From contig CAVUNV010000004.1 in NCBI GenBank assembly GCA_963742925.1, positions 1-64,000 of the forward strand: 64,000 nucleotides of DNA, read 5' to 3'. A program made the position numbers and the translations under genes. The notes beneath the pieces are model-generated. The model was not told where the DNA came from and ran no database searches. It saw nothing but the letters and a program-made list of their open reading frames with translations. Positions within the stretch are counted from its first letter, which is position 1. Each line of letters begins with the position of its first letter. This document shows, in pieces, positions 1 through 8,646 of the stretch. The stretch is from PALSA-612 sp963742925. Lineage in GTDB: Bacteria > Actinomycetota > Thermoleophilia > Gaiellales > Gaiellaceae.

Positions 1-926
1 CTTGAGGGACGCCGCGGCGCAGACCAGGCGCCCGGCAAGGCCGCCGCAGGCCGAGACGGTAGCGCAGCAGGATCTGCTGGCTCCCGGCTGAACGACGATG
101 AGGTGGCGGCTGTTCGTCGATCACAGCCGCCGGCGGAGAGTTCAGGTTGGCGATCGCGATCTGGACCGGTGCCGGTCGGGCAGCCGGCCGGCGGCGGTGG
201 TGGCGCCGCGGCGATGACGGCGGTCGGCACCGAGGTAACGGCGATCGAGCCGCGCGTGTTCGTCGCCGTCACCCGGATGCGCAGCGTGGAGCCTACGTCG
301 ATCGACGGGATCGTGTAGGTCAGGTTCGTTGCGCCTCCGATGGCGGAGCAGTTGCCGCCGTTCTTGTCGCAGCGTCGCCATTGATAGCTGTAGCTGATCG
401 GCTGCGTGCCGGTCCAGGTTCCTGGGTTTGCCGTCAGCGTCTGGCCGGCCTGGGGCGTTCCGGAGATCGTCGGCGGCGACGTGTTCTTCGGCGCCAACGC
501 GGCCACGACGATCGCCGTCGCGTTCGACACTGCGACGCCGCTCCCGTCGGCGTTGGTGGCCGTGACACGCACCCGGATCGTGAAGCCGACGTCCGCGCTT
601 CGTAGCAGGTGGCTGTTCGTCGTCGCGCCCGCGATCGCGGCGCAGTTCGACCCGTTTCCTTTCCCGCCGTTCGCCGGGCAGCGAAGCCACTGGAAGGCGA
701 AGCTGGTCGGGTTGTTCGACCAGGTGCCGGTCGTGGCCGTCAGCGTCTCGCCCTGGACAGCAGAGCCGGAGATCTTCGGTTCGGCTGTGTTCACAGGTTT
801 CGCCTGCGACCGCGCCGACCCCAAAGTTGGCACCAGCAACACCACGGCGATACCCACGACCGTGACCGACAGCAAGCCAAGCCACAAGGCTCGTCTCGAC
901 CGGACGCTTCTGAATGGTGCCGTCAT
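1..926 (-). CDS. Secreted Ig-like repeat protein, 3' partial and frameshifted
   Basis: Translation from the ATG at 926, preceded by a strong GGAGGAG ribosome site (931-938), gives a basic N-terminus and one hydrophobic segment (about residues 14-36, ending GSA), i.e. a signal peptide or anchor. Two Ig-like repeats of about 95 residues follow. Each has the pattern ISGxxxxGxTLTAxxGTW, a central W-RC pair, and VGxTxRxRVTATN. A PPPPPAGCP linker comes next. Beyond about position 165 the frame breaks at least twice: a segment with RQQ/LRYR-like residues and then one reading VSACGGLAGRLVC lie in other frames, matching the C-terminal domain of the paralogue at 31.6-32.8 kb. No catalytic motif is seen. 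It is probably an extracellular or adhesive protein. The gene may run off the window start. Confidence 0.75.
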   Translation of the reverse strand, partial: MTAPFRSVRSRRALWLGLLSVTVVGIAVVLLVPTLGSARSQAKPVNTAEPKISGSAVQGETLTATTGTWSNNPTSFAFQWLRCPANGGKGNGSNCAAIAGATTNSHLLRSADVGFTIRVRVTATNADGSGVAVSNATAIVVAALAPKNTSPPTISGTPQAGQTLTANPGTWTGTQPISYSYQWRRCDKNGGNCSAIGGATNLTYTIPSIDVGSTLRIRVTATNTRGSIAVTSVPTAVIAAAPPPPPAGCPTGTGPDRDRQPELSAGGCDRRTAATSSSFSREPADPAALPSRPAAALPGAWSAPRRPS

Positions 927-1451
927 AACACTCCTCCTCACGAATCGGCGTTGGGCGCCTGGCACCTCTGTGCGGCGTCTTCTCGCGTCGCTCTTACCCA
1001 TTCCCGCCTACCCCTAAGACCCCTGCCGCGACCCTGTGACCCTGCCGAGACCCTGCCGTAAGGGTCTCGAACAGATCGTCCAAGACAGGTACGGCTCACC
1101 CGATGTGCGTTGGCAGTGTTGCTGGATGTCCTGGGTGAGGAAGCGTGAGGTTGTGCCGAGCCCGTGGGTGTCTGTTGGGCCGCGGGGTTGGTGGTAGTAG
1201 CGGAGTGGCAAGTACAGGTGCAGGTTCTTGCGGGGGGGGCGGGTTCGGTCAAGAGTGAGTTGAGGTGCAGCACCATCGACGGCCTATGAGGGGGCTCGCT
1301 CGGGGCGGGTTTGCCAAACTTCCCGGCGCAGGAAAGGCGGAGGACGAGGTGGCGGCGGCTGACAGAGCGGCTGCTGTCGCCTCTGGCTGGGTCGCGGCGC
1401 CCGTCTGCCAAGCTGGTTCCCGGTCGGCTCGCTGATCGTTAGCGTCTGGGT
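927..1451. other. Stretch without an intact gene
   Basis: No plausible complete gene is seen between the Ig-repeat protein and the MFS transporter. The only recognisable content is the ribosome site of the upstream minus-strand gene and a degraded helicase-tail repeat at 1110-1294, listed separately. Confidence 0.6.
1110..1294 (-). repeat. Helicase-tail repeat, copy 1
   Basis: Read on the minus strand, this encodes RPPRKNLHLY followed by RYYHQPR-GPTDTHGLGTTSRFLT and then diverges after HCQRT. The same peptide occurs at 6531-6721 and in the UvrD-like tail at 7463-7600. Copies 1 and 2 also share an adjoining block of about 45 bases (1247-1294) reading VDGAAP-L-LDRT in the same frame. A TAG stop precedes the block in both. 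Copies are similar but not identical, so they are old duplicates or independent remnants. Confidence 0.65.
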
Positions 1452-2974
1452 GTGGCGCGGAGGGAAGTGTTGGTTCCGTTCAGTGGGGCGATGCTGGGGT
1501 TGCTGCTGGCGGCCTTGGATCAGACGATCGTGGCCACGGCATTGCCGAGGATCGTTGCCGACCTGCATGGGCTGAACCATTTGTCCTGGGTGGTGACGGC
1601 CTACTTGTTGACGTCGACGGTGACGGTGCCGCTGTACGGGAAGCTGTCCGATCTTTACGGCCGCAAGCGGCTGTTCATGGTGGCGATCGGCCTGTTCCTG
1701 GTCGGTTCGGCCCTCTGCGGCGCCTCGCAGTCGATGATCGAACTGATCGTCTTCCGCGCGGTGCAGGGTCTGGGTGCGGGGGCCGCGCATCCCGCTCACG
1801 TTCGCCGTGATCGGTGATCTGTTCTCGCCGCGGGAGCGGGGGCGGCATCAGGGATTCGACGGTGGGGCGGTGTGGGCGATCGCCGCCGTGGCGGCTGCTT
1901 CTGGGTGGCGTGTTGACCGACAAGGTGTCGTGGCGGTGGATCTTCTACATCAACCTGCCGCTGGGGTTCCTGGCGCTGTTCGTGGTCGCGACGACGATGC
2001 ACATCCCGTTCCATCGGCGCGAGCACTCGATCGACTTCCTCGGTGCCGGCCTGCTCACGGGATCGGCGGTCTGCCTGTTGGTGGCTGCCGTGTGGGAGGA
2101 CAGAACTACCCGTGGGGATCGGGCAAATTGTAGGGCTGTTGCTGCAGGAGTGCTGCTCGGCGGCATGTTCGTGTTCATCGAGATGCGGGCGCGGGAGCCG
2201 ATGCTTCCCCTGCGGCTGTTCGACGACTCGATCTTCTCCGTCGCTTCCGTCGCGACCGTACTGATCGGCGCTGTGCTGTTCGGCGCCCTGATTTACATCC
2301 CGCTGTTTGTGCAGGGTGTGATCGGTGGCTCGGCGACCAACTCGGGAGTGGCGTGCTGATCCCGCTCTCGCTGGGCTGGGTCGTGACCAGCATCCTCTCG
2401 GGCCTGGTGATCAGTCGAACCGGCCGCTACCGCATGTTCCCGATCGTCGGCAGCGCAGTCGTCGCCGCTGGCTTCTGGCTCCTGACCGGCATGACCGCCC
2501 AGACCTCGAGTCTCGACCGTTGCCGGTTACCTGCTCGTGATCGGCTTCGGTATCCTCACGGTCCAGGTCTACGTGCTGGCAGTGCAGAACGCGGTCGAAC
2601 CCCGCGACATGGGCATCGCTATCGCCTCGACCCAGTTTTTCCGCTCGATCGGCGGCACTTTCGCCGTCGCCGCCTTCGGCAGCATCCTGACGAGCCGGCT
2701 GGCAAGCGAGTTGACCGCGCACCTGGGCACGGCCGCAAAGCGGATCGACCCGCAGGGGCTTCTGCAATCGCCGACGATCGCCCGGCACCTCCCACCCGAC
2801 CTCGTCGACGGCGTCCGCGCTTCTCTCGCCGCAGCGCTCCACCCCGTCTACCTCACCTGCTTCGTCATCGCCGTATTGGCTTTTGGCACCTCCTTCTTCC
2901 TTAAGGAACTGCCGCTCCGAACGCACACAGGAATCAGCGCGACGACCCGAGGAACGGTGCCAACCGATGGCTGA
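1452..2974 (+). CDS. DHA2-family MFS drug transporter, multiply frameshifted
   Basis: Proton-driven multidrug efflux permease of the 14-TM EmrB/QacA type, by family knowledge. The GTG at 1452 opens into a first helix with LDQTIVATALPRI, the classical DHA2 TM1 motif. The TM2-3 loop motif YGKLSDLYGRKR follows, then VQGLGAG, the DKVSWRWIFYINLP segment typical of motif C/TM6, and late helices ending near 2910. The product continues across three reading frames with about six shifts (near 1788, 1865, 2095, 2130, 2355 and 2520). Joined, the length is about 500 residues, close to family size. Either the gene is dead or the consensus is poor here. No adjacent regulator is visible. Confidence 0.8.
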
Positions 2975-3144
2975 TGTGTGAGATCACCGCTCGAGCCATC
3001 GACTCCGCCCTGTCCATCCGAGGGACGGAAACCAGCAACTTCTAACGCCAGGAACCCAACCGGAAACCACACCCCTCGTTACCCCGCCGGATGCACGGAA
3101 TCCGCACCGGCGGTGAACGACGAGTGGCGGGTTAGGCTCAGATC

Positions 3145-4157
3145 ATGTTGACTGTGGGGACTGCGCGATTGTCTGTACTCGATCTCGCGCCGGTCGCGAG
3201 TGGATCGACGGTCGCTGCGGCGTTGCGGAACTCGCTCGATCTCGCCCAGCATGTGGAGCGTCTCGGCTATCTGCGCCACTGGGTCGCGGAGCATCACAAC
3301 ATGCCCGGCATCGCCAGTTCCGCGCCGGCCGTGCTGATCGCACATTTGGTGGGCGTGACCAGCACACTGCGGGTCGGCTCTGGCGGGGTCATGCGGCCTA
3401 ACCACCAACCATTCGTGATCGCCGAGCAGTTCGGGATGCTCGAGGCGCTGCATCCTGGCCGGATCGATCTCGGCATCGGCCGCGCCCCCGGCACCGACCA
3501 GGTCACCGTCTATGCGCTCCGCAGGTCGCTCGACCCGTCCGTCGACGACCTTCCTGCACAGCTCGCCGAGTTGCGCGCCTTCTTCTCGGGAACCTATCCG
3601 CGCATCACCGCCGTCCCCGGCTCGGGGCACTCGCCCGCGATCTGGCTGCTCGGCTCCAGCGACTTCAGCGCCCGCCTCGCCGCACAACTCGGGCTCCCTT
3701 TCTCGTTCGCGCACCACTTCATGCCCCAGAACACGCTCGCCGCACTCGAGATCTACCGCCGCGACTTCCAATCCTCACCGACGCTCCCGAGCCGTACGCG
3801 ATGATCGGCGTCGCCGCCGTCTGCGCCGACAGCGACGAGCAGGCCCGCTGGCTTCACGGCCCCGCCAAGCTCTCCTTCCTGCGCCTGCGAAGCGGCCACC
3901 CCTCCACCCTCCCCTCACCCGAGGAGGCCGCCGCCTACGAGTATTCGCCCGACGAGCGCGAGTTCGTCGACAGCTGGACCGCCTCACACATCGTCGGCTC
4001 CCCCGAAACCGTCCGCGAACGCCTGCTCGAACTCCAGCAACGCACAGGCGCTAACGAGCTGATGTTGACAACGAACCTGCACGACCACGCCGACCGACTC
4101 CACTCCTACCAACTGATCGCCGAGGCGCTGAACGGCTCTCTCCGCGCCCTGCCCTAG
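3145..4157 (+). CDS. Luciferase-like (LLM) flavin-dependent oxidoreductase, one frameshift
   Basis: TIM-barrel FMN/F420-dependent monooxygenase family; the closest family pattern is the MsnO8-type subgroup. The N-terminus reads LSVLDLAPVASG, then the EHHNMPGIASSAP segment at about residues 50-62, GSGGVMRPNHQP (76-87) and the LGIGRAPGT signature near 112-120. The frame changes near 3795: the upstream frame ends SSPTLP, and the second continues EPYAMIGVAAVCADS to the stop at 4157. The joined length of about 337 residues matches the family. The substrate cannot be inferred from neighbours. The 170 bases before the start hold nothing recognisable. Confidence 0.82.
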
Positions 4158-4232
4158 CCGCCCCCTCGATGGCCGGGCACCGTCGCGGTCGCTGAGGGGT
4201 GGTCGGGTTTGGCCGGGCAGGGTGAGGCTAGC

Positions 4233-5092
4233 TTGCGTGCGGTGGGTGTCGGTTTCTGGCTCTCGTTCGCGGTCCTGAGTGCTCTCCAGGGCGTGCTCGT
4301 TCTCGTTCCGACCCGTCCGGGCGGGGAGCGTGCCGGGAGGCTGATTGGTGTGGTGGTGCCTGCTGGGCTGCTCGTGCTCGGGGTCGTGCTGGTTCGGGAT
4401 GTGTCTGACGGCGCCTGGGCGCTGGCGGGACATGGCGACGTTCGGGACGCCGCTTGCGGCGTCGGCGTGTGGGTACCTGCTCGGCTGGAGACGGGGCTGG
4501 CTCGCGCCTGTGGTTGCACTTGGCTTGTACACTTGGCTTGTATCTGGCCGCCTGGCAGGCGAGCGGTCTGACGAGAGATACCGCCGGCGATGCTGATCGC
4601 CGGTGCCTGCCTGAGTGGGGCGGCCTTGCTCGGACGGCTGTTCTCTGCGAGAGCGATAGCGATCGGGCTGGTTCTGCTGGTCGCACTCGATGTGATCCTC
4701 GTGTTCGGGACGAGCCAGGTCACGCAGACGACGTCGACACTCCATGGACTCGTCCCACCGAGCGCCGGCGGCACCCCGCTGCCAGCGCTTCAGGATGTGA
4801 CGCTGGGCTCATCGATGATGGGCTGGCTCGATCTGTTGGCGCCGGCGTTGCTCGGCGTGCTCGTCGTCAAGTCGCCTCGGAGACGCGGGGTCGCGGCCGT
4901 CATCGTCATCTCCGCACTCGTCTGGGGCGCCTTGCTCTACGCGACCCCGATGATCCGGCGACGGTCCCGGTCCTGGTCGGGTTGGGAGTGGCCTGCCCGC
5001 CGAGGCTGGGCGTGGGCGGGTTTGGGCGGCGACTGAACATCGGGTCGATCTCCCCCGGGTCAGTTGGACTTGACCCACCACGAAAGGCATAG
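4233..5092 (+). CDS. Probable presenilin-like (A22/COG3389-type) intramembrane aspartyl protease, frameshifted
   Basis: A polytopic protein spread over three frames (shifts near 4430, 4585 and 4945). Joined, it gives roughly eight or nine hydrophobic helices. Three motifs appear in the order expected of presenilin/signal-peptide-peptidase enzymes: ALDVILVFGT (compare YD..VFGT) in one helix, MGWLDLLAPALLG (compare GxGD) in the next, and IPATVPVLVGLG (compare the PAL motif) in the last. Two membrane aspartates are therefore present, but the loop is GWLD rather than GLGD. The start is taken as the TTG at 4233, behind a GGGTGAGG site. An NfeD-like gene follows. Membrane-proteolysis partners often include NfeD, which fits but proves nothing. 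Confidence 0.45.
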
Positions 5093-5197
5093 GCGTCGAT
5101 GAGGGGGTGCCGGTCGAGGTGGTGCCCCGGCATCGTCGTTGAATTGGCCGACCAGGCCTTGGCGCGATCAGCGTGAAGGTTCAGGTACAAGAGTCGT

Positions 5198-5524
5198 GTG
5201 CTTGCGCTGCTCGTCGGTCTGGCGCTTCTGCTCTTGCTGCCCGGTCCGTGGAACTGGGTCGGCTGCGGTGCCTGCATCGTGTGGGCGGTCGGTGGGGTTG
5301 CGCACGGGTTGTGGTGGTCGAAGCGTGATGCGCCGGTTGTCGGCGCGAGCACGCTCGTCGGGCTTCCTGCGACCGTCGTCGAGACATGCGCTCCAAGCGG
5401 CCGTGTCAAGCTGGGCGCGGAGACGTGGCAGGCCCGATCACAGGTCGCTGTCTTGCCGGGCGAGCAGGTCCGTGTTCGCTCCGTCGAGGGCCTGGTTCTC
5501 CACGTGGCGCCAGAACGCGCGTAG
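5198..5524 (+). CDS. Small NfeD-like membrane protein
   Basis: 108 residues, intact frame, GTG start. The first 45 residues are hydrophobic (two short helices, LLVGLALLLLLPGPW and CIVWAVGGVAHGL). The C-terminal half reads LVGLPATVVE, GRVKLGAETWQAR and GEQVRVRSVEGLVLHV. This is the OB-fold pattern of NfeD C-terminal domains, with the characteristic G-VxxxGE-W-A and G-V-V-xxG-L-V spacing. NfeD proteins associate with stomatin-like proteins and membrane proteases. No stomatin gene is present here. It lies just downstream of the possible presenilin-like gene, same strand. Confidence 0.65.
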   Translation: MLALLVGLALLLLLPGPWNWVGCGACIVWAVGGVAHGLWWSKRDAPVVGASTLVGLPATVVETCAPSGRVKLGAETWQARSQVAVLPGEQVRVRSVEGLVLHVAPERA

Positions 5525-5579
5525 CCGGCAGACCGCGGGTCAGGAGCCAGTCTTGCCGTCGGGATGGCAGGCTTGCCGG

Positions 5580-6220
5580 GTGCAGACGGCCGGCCTGTTC
5601 CTACCCGGTTTCGCCGTACGGGGAAGCCTGTACGGACCAGGACTGCCGGAGGGCTGGGTAGCCATGAACCCTCCGTCGCTGGCGAAGACACACGGTCGGT
5701 TCGATACGCATCGCGAGTGGCTCACCGGCGTGATCGAGGCTCAACATCGACCCGTCAGCCTGGCGGACCGGCCATTCAATGGGCGCCGCCCTCGCGATCT
5801 GTGCGGCAGCCGAGCAGCCCCGTCTCATCGAGCGGTTGCTCTTGCTTTCCCCGGCCGGGCTTCCACTGTCCAAACCGATGAAGGACAGCCTCCTGCTACT
5901 GACACAACAAGGCTCTTCAAGGCTTGTACCCCGCCGCGGAGGTGGCCGCCGTAGTCCGGGACTCCGTCACTCATCCCTGGGCCACCTACCGTCTTGCCCG
6001 AGAAGCCCACGATCTCGACCTCCGAGCCGAGATGAGACAAGTCAAAGCGAACCGTGTTCCCAGCCTGATCATCGGATGTAGATCAGACACGCTGACCACA
6101 CCATCGATCTGCGCAGAGATCACCGAGACGCTCGGCGGTCAGCACCTCCAACTGGAAGGCAGCGGACACATGTGGATGCTGAACGATTGGCCCCACTTCC
6201 GGGCAATCCTCGCCCGCTGA
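5580..6220 (+). CDS. Alpha/beta hydrolase, two frameshifts
   Basis: From the GTG at 5580 the product starts with LFLPGFAVRG (oxyanion-strand position), then DTHREWLTGVIE. After a shift near 5765 it continues with the nucleophile elbow GHSMG (about 5768-5782) and LLLLSPAGLPL. After a second shift near 5915 it continues with the acid residue in CRSDTLTTP and the catalytic histidine in GSGHMW. All three catalytic residues are present once the frames are joined, giving about 213 residues, short but complete. The substrate is unknown. The neighbouring region is rich in remnants, so this gene could be decaying. Confidence 0.7.
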
Positions 6221-6530
6221 CCTGCCAACTCGAGATCGCGACGATCTCAAGCGCCATCGCCAACCGCCACCGCCGGACGAAAGAAACCGTTGCTCGTGCT
6301 TGACTTCGACCGGCCAAGATGAAAGAGTGGTCGTGCCCGACCGAGACAGCGGTTCGCAGGGTCGCAAGACCAAGCGTGTTGCAGTCGGAGTCGGGCATTT
6401 CCATTGGTCCTACCCAACAGGTGGTCAGCCAACCGGCTTTGCTCGCGAGCCATCGCCGACTGCATCGCATCGCGTACCTGTTTATGGGTCCGCGATTGGA
6501 CGGTTCGGCTTATTTCGTCGGCGGGCCAGG
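6221..6530. other. Stretch without a recognisable gene
   Basis: Short open frames exist on both strands, but none has a convincing motif, codon pattern or ribosome site. I see no repeat or hairpin worth naming before the helicase-tail repeat begins. Confidence 0.5.
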
Positions 6531-6721
6531 TGTATTGGCAGTGGTGGTGGAGGTCCGGGGTGAGGAAGCGTGAGGTGGTGCCGAGCCCGTGTGTGTCGGT
6601 TCGGCTGCGGGGCTGGTGGTAGTAGCGGAGCGGAGTGGAACGTAGAGGTGGAGGTGCTTGCGGGGGTCGGTCCGGTCAAGAGCGAGCCGAGGTGCAGCAC
6701 CATCGACGGCCTATGAGGGGG
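6531..6721 (-). repeat. Helicase-tail repeat, copy 2
   Basis: Second copy of the unit at 1110-1294. The minus strand reads VDGAAP-L-LDRTDPRKHLHLYVPLR and then TDTHGLGTTSRFLTPDL, with the same upstream TAG and the same 45-base edge (about 6674-6721). One or two indels disturb the frame around the RYYHQP segment. It diverges from copy 1 after the HCQ-T residues, so the shared unit is about 190 bases. Confidence 0.65.
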
Positions 6722-6766
6722 ATGTGAGATCGCTGGCTCGAGGTCGTACACTCGGTCGCGTGCTCA

Positions 6767-7277
6767 GGTACTTCAGCGGGCAGCTGCTCGATGCCAGCTC
6801 GTTCGAGCTTGAGCAGCAATACGTCAACCCTCCCAGCCACATCGAGCCGCCGCAGTCTGGCTCGAACTGGACGAGGGCGACGGCTTCGAAGGCTGGCACG
6901 AGCGCGCCTCGCTGGAGAGGTGTGACGCTGACGACCGCTGCTTTGTGCTCGACCGCGAGGCGGCTGTCGTTCGCTTCGGAGATGGTGAACACGGCCGCCG
7001 TCCCATGCCAGGTGCGCGTGTGCGCGGCTGGTATCGCGGCAGTGGAGCTGCCGGCAACGTCCCCGGCTCGCTGAGTGCGCCTTCGCACGCCGACCTGGTT
7101 TCGTCACTGGCCGATGTGTCGCACTTGACCTGGATGCGGCAGGTCGCGCGTGACAAGGGACTCTGCTACCACCAACTCGATCCCACCACGACCGATCACG
7201 ATCGCGAGCGTGGCGAAGAGACCATCGCCGAACTCGAACGACTCGGACTCCTCTCCCCAGAGGACGCAACGCTTTAG
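6767..7277 (+). pseudogene. Contractile-tail baseplate protein fragment fused to an unknown C-terminal tail
   Basis: In frame from about 6846 the plus strand reads LELDEGDGFEGWHERASL, DDRCFVLDREAAVVRFGDGEHGRR and a GAAGNVPG end. This is the conserved block of phage/extracellular-contractile-injection-system baseplate assembly proteins (FVLDR...VRFGDG.HGR...GGAAGNVP). Only about 75 residues of what is normally several hundred remain. Just before it, in another frame, YFSGQLLDASSFELEQQY resembles another tail-associated protein start. After about 7080 the same frame continues into an unrelated tail (HLTWMRQVARDKG, ERLGLLSPED) to the stop at 7277. I do not recognise that tail. No other tail genes are nearby, so these are remnants. 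Confidence 0.5.
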
Positions 7278-7377
7278 TCCACTCCCGGCCAGCGACCGCT
7301 GATTCCGTAGCCGCGCACACCTGCTCGTCCGCGCCCAGCCGCTCGAACAAGTGGATGTAGTGGCGCTCGTGAAGGGA

Positions 7378-7700
7378 CTACGTCCAGAGTTCGTCGACCG
7401 AGACGGTGATGCTCGCGGCGAGCTCCGGCTGGGCCGATTCCACTTGTTGATCGATGGGCCCGGTGTGTTGGCAGTGTTGTTGGAGTTCGGGGGTGAGGAA
7501 GCGTGAGGTGGTGCCGAGCCCGTGCGTGTCGGTTCGGCCGCTGGGCTGGTGGTAGTAACAGAGGGGCACGTACAGGTGAAGGTTCTTGCGCGGGCGGGTG
7601 ACGCCGACGTACAGGAGCCGTCGTTCCTCCTCGGAGTCCTTCTGGGTTGGTGAGTGCCATGCACCCTCTGTGTAGATGCGAACGGTTTGCGCGACGCTCA
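7378..7700 (-). pseudogene. UvrD/PcrA-like helicase C-terminal fragment
   Basis: Reads SEEERRLLYVGVTRPRKNLHLY, helicase superfamily 1 motif VI with the EERRLLYVGVTR core, then RYYHQP-like and HGLGTTSRFLT segments and a natural-looking end SITVSVDELWT. About 100 residues of an enzyme that is usually 650-750. Everything before motif VI is missing and is replaced in frame by a reverse-transcriptase fragment. The 7463-7600 part is the third copy of the repeat also found at 1110 and 6531. Confidence 0.75.
7463..7600 (-). repeat. Helicase-tail repeat, copy 3 (inside the UvrD fragment)
   Basis: The portion PRKNLHLYVPL through FLTPELQQHCQHT corresponds to copies 1 and 2. Here it is followed by a true UvrD-like end, and it lacks the 45-base VDGAAP edge, so this copy reveals the gene from which the repeats derive. 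Confidence 0.65.
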
Positions 7701-8120
7701 AAGAGACGAGAGTTCGGGGTCGAAAGTCGGGGTCTACGTCACGGAGGGCCGAAGCAAGGCGTTCATAGCGAGGATTGCTCCAACCTCTCACGCTGCCCAC
7801 GTACTGCACGCGGCCACGCAACAGAGCCTTGAACTCGACCTCTCCCTTCGCCGGAGGACGGTTCCGCGGACTCTCGTGGCGAGCGAGTGCCGCGGCCGCG
7901 TGCGTTTCACCGTACTTCCGCCAGATGTATAGGTGGTTGTCCAAGGAGCGCACGTAGTCGATGGGCACGTTCGTCTTGTGGTTCACAACGAGGCCTGTCA
8001 TCGTGTCGTCTCGACTTCCGAAGAAGCCGCGTCTTCTCTGGTTCGAATCCGGAACCTATGGCCAGTGACGACCCGCAGCAAAGGATCTTCGATCCAGAGC
8101 TGGCCGCCGATGTGTGCGTC
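7701..8120 (-). pseudogene. Retron-type reverse transcriptase C-terminal (thumb) fragment
   Basis: After correction of one shift near 8002 the minus strand reads GFEPEKTRLLRKSRRHD, MTGLVVNHKTNVPIDYVRSL, HLYIWRKYG and LLRGRVQYVGSVRG. This is the signature end of retron/defence-type RTs (KTR-hydrophobic...VTGLVVN.K.NVPR.YVR.L...L..WEKYG...LRG...Y.G.VRG). The palm with the YADD motif is absent: upstream sequence is an HsdM N-terminus instead. Catalytically dead as seen. No msr/msd-like RNA region was recognised beside it. Confidence 0.7.
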
Positions 8121-8344
8121 TCGGGGACGGTGAAGCGGTGAACCTCGGGGAAGTCGACCGGGTCGACGTCGCCGAAGAGCTCCGCGGCCTCCTTCGTCTC
8201 CTCGTCCCAGACGTCGCAGATCCGCTTGAAGAAGAGCAGCGGCAGGATGTACGCCTTCCAGTCCGTGCGGTCGACGGCGCTGCCGCGGAGGATCTCGGCG
8301 CAGTCCCACAGGCGGGATTTGAGGTCTTGAGGTGCTTCGGCCAT
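8121..8344 (-). pseudogene. Type I restriction-modification HsdM N-terminal fragment
   Basis: An ATG at 8344 opens MAEAPQDLKSRLWDCAEILRG, then YILPLLFFKRICDVWDEE and FPEVHRFTVPE. This is the N-terminal helical domain of the type I DNA methyltransferase subunit (HsdM_N pattern: L...W..A..LRG..D...YK..IL.LLFLKR.SD.WEE). It ends after about 75 residues, before any SAM or NPPF motif, and runs in frame into the RT fragment. No HsdS or HsdR is in the window. Confidence 0.75.
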
Positions 8345-8463
8345 GGCTGCCAGCTTCGTGCGGGACGGTAGCGGGGTGCTTCCGCGCGCTGTACTCACCA
8401 TTTCACTCACCATTCGGCCCCCACGCGGGAGGGCGGAAGGCGGGAAACGGCTTGGTTGAGCGA

Positions 8464-8515
8464 TGGGCGCGGCTGGGATCGAACCAGCGACCTCCCGCGT
8501 GTGAAGCGGGAGCTC
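8464..8515 (-). tRNA. tRNA-Val(CAC) 3' portion (partial)
   Basis: The minus strand gives an anticodon arm CCCGC-TTCACAC-GCGGG (anticodon CAC), variable loop AGGTC, a T arm GCTGG-TTCGATC-CCAGC and acceptor strand CGCGCCC plus A, with no encoded CCA. The D-arm 3' strand GAGC is present. A matching 5' acceptor strand (GGGCGCG) is not found where nucleotide 1 should fall (about 8536-8540). This therefore looks like the 3' half of a tRNA gene, as left at the distal end of an integrated element, rather than a functional tRNA. Confidence 0.5.
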
Positions 8516-8646
8516 GTCGGCCACGTCGAGAGGCTAGAACTGATCACCAGGCAGTCTGGACGAGTCGACGTTCGTATCCCATGTCCATCCGACAACAATC
8601 GAACAAACGGCGAGAATGACATCAAACTCCCTGCTAATCGGCTATT

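Noticed and set aside
6531..8344. Functional retron or DGR
   Set aside because: The RT palm with YADD is missing and no msr/msd-like or template-repeat RNA was recognised beside the fragment.
1..8640. Insertion sequence or integrase explaining the mosaic
   Set aside because: No transposase, integrase or terminal inverted repeat could be recognised within the window.
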